Made by a program: the position numbers and the translations under genes. 9,576 bases of DNA from Deltaproteobacteria bacterium (lineage in GTDB: Bacteria > Myxococcota_A > UBA796 > GCA-2862545), in assembly GCA_019307545.1 (NCBI GenBank), contig JAFDJI010000098.1:1-9576 (forward strand). Reading direction: 5' to 3'. Position 1 is the first letter of the stretch, and every line of letters begins with the position of its first letter. Under the pieces are notes generated by a model. It searched no databases, was not told the origin of the DNA, and was given only the letters and a program-made list of their open reading frames with translations. Shown here piece by piece: positions 6,090 through 9,576 of this stretch.

Positions 6090-7093
6090 TACGAGAGGGC
6101 CATCTCCGCGAAAACGGGTGCCCGGACCATGACCTTGTGGGACAGGCCCCCATAGATCTCCTGCAACACCCCCGCGCGCACCAACGGCAGGTCTCTTTCC
6201 TTGTCGTAGGGCAAAGGACCGCTGTTGGCGACCTGCTCGAACCGGGTAGCCATGACCTCGTCCGAGCTCACGATGGCGATCGCGCCGCGCACCTCGTCGG
6301 TGAGTTGTCCGAGCGCCTTCCACAACTCCTCGCGGTTCTTGGCCAGACGCCCGCCACGCGCCTCCGCCGACTGGCCGAGACGATGCACCAGCGCTGGCAC
6401 ACCCCCGATCACGTCCAACGCGCGACGGAGCACATCCAGCGAGGCGGGACCCGTGTACTCGGTGAGCGCTTCGAGTGCCTCCACGGAGGAGAAGTCGGGC
6501 AGCGTCACCCGCTTCGCGCCCTCCAACTCGAAGCTCGGCACGTCCACCGTACCCGCCAGGAGCAGGTTGAGGCGGCGCTCCCGCCCCATCTCCTCCATGT
6601 ATTCCTCGAACACCTGGATCAGGTCGTTCCGCGCGTCCACCTGCAGGTACTGGAGATGGTGGACGAGCAATGCCCGCCGCGGACCCGTCCCAGCCCTACG
6701 CAGCAGGTCGCGGACCACGTTGCGGAATCCCTGCCGGTCCACCGCCTGTGCCGCCGGACCCTCGGCGCTCACCCCGATGAACCCGCCCAACGCGCGGACC
6801 ACCCAGGTACGGGAATCGTGTACCGACCTGCCGAACATGGGTGCCATGGACAGCGTGCGGCACTCGACCCGGGGGCGGCCCAAGGACAAATCCACGGAGA
6901 TGTCGTCGAGGAATTCCCGAGCCTCGCTCCATCGGGGGGTGATGAGGATCACCGGTTGCTGGCGCCGCAGCATGAGCCGAACCTTGCGGGCCGCACGTGC
7001 CCGGAACGCCTTCTCCAGGTAGTACTGGTCGGGGTCGAAAGCTCCGCTCCGCTTCCCACGGAGGATTCGGATTCGCCGATCGAGGCGATGCAT
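6086..7093 (-). CDS. Degenerate AAA+-like protein, function unknown
   Basis: The 335-residue product (ATG at 7093) is laid out like an AAA+/Orc-Cdc6-type ATPase with degraded nucleotide motifs. A basic N-terminus leads to VILITPRWSEAREF (48-61), where a P-loop would stand but has no GxxxxGKS/T. ALLVHHLQYL (141-150) fits a Walker B strand with HH in place of the acids. LNLLLAGT (175-182) resembles sensor 1. A lid-like helical part includes VIGGVPALVHRLG (228-240), then a possible C-terminal winged helix. ATP hydrolysis is unlikely. An upstream GTG at 7153 has AAGGAG 10 bases before it and would add 20 residues. I prefer 7093 because the extra codons are poorer in G/C at third positions and because an inverted repeat lies within them. 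The gene ends tail to tail with the pseudokinase (4-base overlap) and diverges from the winged-helix gene. The family is not recognised, and the AAA+ relation is inferred from order and spacing of motifs. Confidence 0.72.
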   Translation of the reverse strand: MHRLDRRIRILRGKRSGAFDPDQYYLEKAFRARAARKVRLMLRRQQPVILITPRWSEAREFLDDISVDLSLGRPRVECRTLSMAPMFGRSVHDSRTWVVRALGGFIGVSAEGPAAQAVDRQGFRNVVRDLLRRAGTGPRRALLVHHLQYLQVDARNDLIQVFEEYMEEMGRERRLNLLLAGTVDVPSFELEGAKRVTLPDFSSVEALEALTEYTGPASLDVLRRALDVIGGVPALVHRLGQSAEARGGRLAKNREELWKALGQLTDEVRGAIAIVSSDEVMATRFEQVANSGPLPYDKERDLPLVRAGVLQEIYGGLSHKVMVRAPVFAEMALSY

Positions 7094-7118
7094 GATCGCT
7101 GCGCTCCGCACTGAGCGT

Positions 7119-7138
7119 CCGCTAAGCGAGGTTAGCGG
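7119..7138. promoter_or_regulatory. Inverted repeat, candidate operator A
   Basis: CCGCTAA (7119-7125) and TTAGCGG (7132-7138) are a perfect 7-bp inverted repeat around a 6-base spacer, GCGAGG. It lies between the preferred starts of the two divergent genes. A 20-base dyad with 13-base centre-to-centre half sites is typical of a dimeric DNA-binding protein. As RNA it would form a 7-bp stem with a 6-base loop, but no T-run follows on either strand, so a terminator is unlikely. Confidence 0.4.
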
Positions 7139-7154
7139 CACAAGCGTTGTCACG

Positions 7155-7171
7155 TCAAGTTAACTCCTTGA
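7155..7171. promoter_or_regulatory. Inverted repeat, candidate operator B, over the start region
   Basis: TCAAG (7155-7159) and CTTGA (7167-7171) flank a 7-base spacer. The palindrome GTTAAC (7159-7164) is nested off-centre inside. On the minus strand the same bases include AAGGAG, a good ribosome binding site for the alternative GTG start at 7153. TTGTCA (7147-7152) just upstream could be a -35 element for the plus-strand gene, but no good -10 follows at the right distance. Five-base arms can arise by chance. Confidence 0.28.
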
Positions 7172-7186
7172 ATCTACATCAGCATC

Positions 7187-8869
7187 ATGCCGGCCTATGC
7201 TGACGCCATGGGTTCCACCCCACGTCACCTGCTGATTCCGAACGCGAACAGCCCCCAGCTCCTCACCCGGCTGTTGGAGTTGGTGGCGCGTGGGGTCCAC
7301 ACCACCCGAAGCCTGCAGGAGGCGCTGGGGGTGGATGTGCGCACGGTGCACTACTACACCCAGGCCGCGGAATGGCTCGGGATGCTGGCGACGGAGGACG
7401 ACACCGCCCTGACGCCCTTGGGGCTCGAGTATGTCTACAGCCACCAGGATCGGCCTGCAGTCTACGCACGCGCCGTGTGGGGCACGCCCCTGGTCACCCG
7501 CATCATGGCTTCTGGGAACGGCGGGCCGCCGCCGGACGAGGAGATTGCCAGGGCGGTCTCCGAGGTCGACCCGGAACTTGCTCCCGCGACCGTGCAGCGA
7601 CGTGCATCCGCGATTCGGAGCCTCATCGCGCCAGCCATGGACTGCGGGCCCCTGGCGCCAGCACCTCTGCAGCTCGACCTGCCGATCGGGCCGGAGGGTG
7701 CGCGCAACCAACCCCCGGAGCTCACGCTGGACGCCGGTCGCGAGTACAACCCGGACATCTACCGGTTCCTCCTGGAGTCACTCCTGGACCACGGGGAGCT
7801 CACCCTCGCCAACGTCCGGGCGCTGCTGGACCGTGCCGGAGCCCGGGAAGCACCCATCGGTGGGTATGTCGACCTCGCCCTTGCCCGGGGCGATGCGTTC
7901 CGCATGGAGGACCGGCTGGTCATCACCCGGATGGCAGTTCTTCACCGGGATCTCGCCGCCACCACACCCTCGATCATCCTCTCCGAACCTGGATACCGAG
8001 GCTGGATCGCCGACCTGCTGGTGGCGACCGGTGACCGAAGCGCCGAGATCCGGCGCGACCGGCTCGCCGCGCGGTACCAGGTCTGGGACCAGCGACTCTT
8101 CGGGCGTCCAGCCGATCCGGACACCCTGACGGTGGACCTCGGGCGGGTGCTCATGGATCGGCCCCTCGAGAGCTACCCGGTCCGCGGCGATGGTGGAGCC
8201 CCTTTCACCGTGGAGCGGGCGCCGTTCCTCGACGTATTGGACCAACCGGGCATCGCCATCGCCCTCCCGCCACCGCTGGCGGGTGCCGGCGGCGGTGTGA
8301 CGTGGGTGAACCAGGTGCTGCGTGACGCGCGGCATGGTGTTCGCGGGGTGGGGCCGCCCGATCTCGCCCACCGACCCGCGGTGGTGCACGGCGGGCTTCT
8401 CCACCCCGGAGAGCCGCCGCCGCGCGCGGTGCCCGACAACCGATCGCTGCGCCTGCGCCTGCTCACGAACGCGCCCTACCCGGCCCTTGCCACATCCCTG
8501 CTGCTACTGCACCGCCTGGACGCAGGCAGGGCACAGATCGTGGAACAGGAGGGGCCCTGGACCGTGCGTCTGGGCGATGCACCCCACGGTGAGCTGCTCA
8601 CCGTCCTGGATGGGTTCGCGGCCGCGCGGGGGTGGATTTCCTGTCGAAGGCAGCAGGGGGGTGTCAACGCGTCGATGCTGCTGGGGATCCTCGTCCAGCT
8701 CGACGTGGCGACGGTGGTAGCCGGAACGGCAGTCCTCGCAGAGCCCTTCTTCACGCGGCTGCGCCGCGACGCAGAGGAGATGGAGGTTCGCGCGAAGCTC
8801 CAGCCGTTGGCCGAGATGCTCTCCGATCATCTGCACCAGCTCCCTGTGCCCCCTGCGGAAGACCGGTGA
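7187..8869 (+). CDS. Large protein with winged-helix-like segments, function unknown
   Basis: The product is 560 residues with no signal peptide or transmembrane helix. Residues 20-88 look like a winged helix: LLTRLLELVARGVHTTRSL, EALGVDVRTVHYYTQAAEWL, then the wing-like ALTPLGLEYVY. A further helical part ends in ATVQRRASAIRSLI (134-147). This combination recalls DNA-binding N-terminal modules attached to AAA and restriction-type proteins, where the TxxRRAxTxRxW pattern recurs. Residues about 186-247 may be a second winged helix (YRFLLESLLDHGELTLANVR). The remaining 300 residues show no nuclease, methylase or NTPase motif that I can identify; 421-525 are helical. The ATG at 7187 has no clear ribosome binding site; ATG 7208 is an alternative. 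The gene diverges from the AAA-like gene across a repeat-bearing region and overlaps the next gene by GTGA. Transcription regulation or DNA targeting is an inference only. Confidence 0.72.
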   Translation: MPAYADAMGSTPRHLLIPNANSPQLLTRLLELVARGVHTTRSLQEALGVDVRTVHYYTQAAEWLGMLATEDDTALTPLGLEYVYSHQDRPAVYARAVWGTPLVTRIMASGNGGPPPDEEIARAVSEVDPELAPATVQRRASAIRSLIAPAMDCGPLAPAPLQLDLPIGPEGARNQPPELTLDAGREYNPDIYRFLLESLLDHGELTLANVRALLDRAGAREAPIGGYVDLALARGDAFRMEDRLVITRMAVLHRDLAATTPSIILSEPGYRGWIADLLVATGDRSAEIRRDRLAARYQVWDQRLFGRPADPDTLTVDLGRVLMDRPLESYPVRGDGGAPFTVERAPFLDVLDQPGIAIALPPPLAGAGGGVTWVNQVLRDARHGVRGVGPPDLAHRPAVVHGGLLHPGEPPPRAVPDNRSLRLRLLTNAPYPALATSLLLLHRLDAGRAQIVEQEGPWTVRLGDAPHGELLTVLDGFAAARGWISCRRQQGGVNASMLLGILVQLDVATVVAGTAVLAEPFFTRLRRDAEEMEVRAKLQPLAEMLSDHLHQLPVPPAEDR

Positions 8870-9246
8870 CGGATCCCGCCCCGTCCCTGTTCGTGTACGG
8901 CACCCTCATGTCCGGTCACTCGCGGGCGGGCATGGTCCCGACGAGCGCACGCCAGCCAGCCAAGACGCGAGGGCGCCTGTTCCGCCTCCCCGCCGGATAC
9001 CCGGCCCTGGTGACCGGAGGAGAGGCCTGGGTGTACGGAGAGATCGTGGAGATCGACGACGCCCGACTCCTGGCCCTGTTGGACCACTACGAAGGGACCG
9101 ACGAAGGGCTCTTCCGACGGGTGCGGCTTCCCGTGGTGCTCGGCCTGCGCTCACAGGTGGCCTGGACATACGTCATGGACCACCCCGAGCGCCTCGGCGG
9201 TGTACCCATCGAGTCCGGCCGCTGGCGACCCCTCCGCGCGAGGTGA
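8866..9246 (+). CDS. Gamma-glutamylcyclotransferase-family (AIG2-like) protein
   Basis: The product is 126 residues, typical for bacterial YtfP/AIG2-like proteins. The family hallmark VYGTLM (10-15) forms the substrate loop. GYPALV (44-49), VYGEIVEID (56-64) and LLDHYEG (71-77) follow in the standard order. Glu76 in HYEG matches the catalytic glutamate of human gamma-glutamylcyclotransferase. Members release 5-oxoproline from gamma-glutamyl amines or peptides, but the substrate of bacterial paralogues is often unknown. The start is GTG at 8866, overlapping the previous stop as GTGA, with GGAAG four bases before it. The only internal ATG near the front (8908) would cut into the YGTLM loop. The gene is probably translationally coupled to the winged-helix gene, and the sigma-54 activator begins 18 bases after its stop. 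Confidence 0.88.
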   Translation: MTDPAPSLFVYGTLMSGHSRAGMVPTSARQPAKTRGRLFRLPAGYPALVTGGEAWVYGEIVEIDDARLLALLDHYEGTDEGLFRRVRLPVVLGLRSQVAWTYVMDHPERLGGVPIESGRWRPLRAR

Positions 9247-9264
9247 CGCGGTACCATCCCCGCT

Positions 9265-9576
9265 ATGCACGACGCGAACAACCCGACCCCGCGCCTGCTC
9301 GGAGACAGCCCCGAGATGTGCTCCCTGCGCAGGCGGCTGGAGAAGGTGGCCGCCACGCCCCTGCCGGTCCTCCTCATCGGCGAGACGGGCACTGGAAAGG
9401 AGGTCGCCGCCCGCTACCTCCATCACCTTTCGGACCGGTCGGGGCCGTTCATCGCGGTCGACTGCGGCGCCCTGTCGCCCTCTCTCGTGGAAGCAGAGCT
9501 GTTCGGGTACGAGCGCGGCGCCTTCACCGGTGCCACCCAGCGTCGACACGGCCTGGTGCACACCGCCCGCGCGGGT
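9265..9576 (+). CDS. Sigma-54-dependent activator, AAA+ domain (partial, runs off the end)
   Basis: The first 104 residues of an NtrC-type bacterial enhancer-binding protein are present; the frame is still open at the window edge. After only about 11 residues it enters the AAA+ domain: LLGDSPEM (11-18), Walker A GETGTGKE (39-46), then ELFGYERGAFTGA (78-90), whose GAFTGA loop contacts sigma-54. The protein would remodel sigma-54 RNA polymerase with ATP hydrolysis to open promoters. No receiver, GAF, PAS or FHA domain precedes the AAA+ part, and a same-frame stop at 9244-9246 excludes an upstream extension. Any sensor or DNA-binding helix-turn-helix must lie downstream, outside the window. The ribosome binding site is poor. 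Confidence 0.95.
   Translation, partial: MHDANNPTPRLLGDSPEMCSLRRRLEKVAATPLPVLLIGETGTGKEVAARYLHHLSDRSGPFIAVDCGALSPSLVEAELFGYERGAFTGATQRRHGLVHTARAG

Noticed and set aside
4458..6323. Minus-strand open frame of 621 codons opposite the pseudokinase
   Set aside because: Arg/Gly/His-rich shadow with no domain. The plus strand has a membrane helix, kinase-like order and better codon use.
5672..7114. Plus-strand open frame of 480 codons covering the AAA-like gene
   Set aside because: Shadow in the region of two convergent genes, with His/Arg-rich composition and no motif.
7778..8404. Minus-strand open frame of 208 codons inside the winged-helix gene
   Set aside because: Entirely internal to a longer gene with coherent composition; no start context or domain.
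1..9576. CRISPR arrays, insertion sequences, phage attachment sites, riboswitches
   Set aside because: No regularly spaced direct repeats, transposase or integrase genes, or recognisable riboswitch cores were seen. The tRNA 3' ends show no duplicated att-like segment within the window.

Overview
The window is compact, uniformly high-GC bacterial chromosome, with a strong G/C bias at third codon positions. The best guess for the source is a Myxococcota (deltaproteobacteria-type) genome. The grounds are a tRNA cluster directly upstream of tig, an RpoH-type sigma factor, a kinase-like protein with a membrane anchor and an extracytoplasmic tail, and an NtrC-type sigma-54 activator. This is inference from gene content and base composition; the window holds no rRNA or other phylogenetic marker. 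I see no insertion sequence, phage gene, CRISPR array or compositional break. No stretch over 300 bases lacks a gene.

Layout. (1) 1-1916, minus strand: a candidate promoter, tRNA-His(GTG), tRNA-Lys(CTT), tRNA-Leu(TAG), then tig (trigger factor) with an unusual C-terminal extension, and a hairpin just after its stop. (2) 1923-2585, plus strand: a small unrecognised lipoprotein, diverging from the tRNAs and converging, with a 4-base overlap, on the next operon. (3) 2582-4383, minus strand: an inositol-monophosphatase-family phosphatase and an RpoH-type sigma factor joined by an ATGA stop/start overlap. (4) 4410-6089, plus strand: a kinase-fold protein whose catalytic motifs are all degraded (a pseudokinase), then a long linker, one transmembrane helix and a cysteine-bearing tail. 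It converges, again with a 4-base overlap, on (5) 6086-7093, minus strand: a protein with an AAA+-like layout but no P-loop or Walker B acids. (6) 7094-7186: a divergent intergenic region with two inverted repeats. (7) 7187-9576, plus strand: a large protein with winged-helix-like segments, a gamma-glutamylcyclotransferase-family protein (GTGA overlap) and the start of a sigma-54 activator that is cut by the window edge.

How the parts relate. The left third is housekeeping: translation and nascent-chain folding (tRNAs plus trigger factor). The heat-shock-type sigma factor is next door but is separately transcribed. The right half is the least explained part. A catalytically dead kinase and a catalytically dead AAA-like protein sit tail to tail, and the latter shares a repeat-rich control region with a multi-winged-helix protein. 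That divergent pair is the best candidate here for an undescribed two-component module. Nothing in the sequence identifies it as a known defence or signalling system, and I do not assign it a function.
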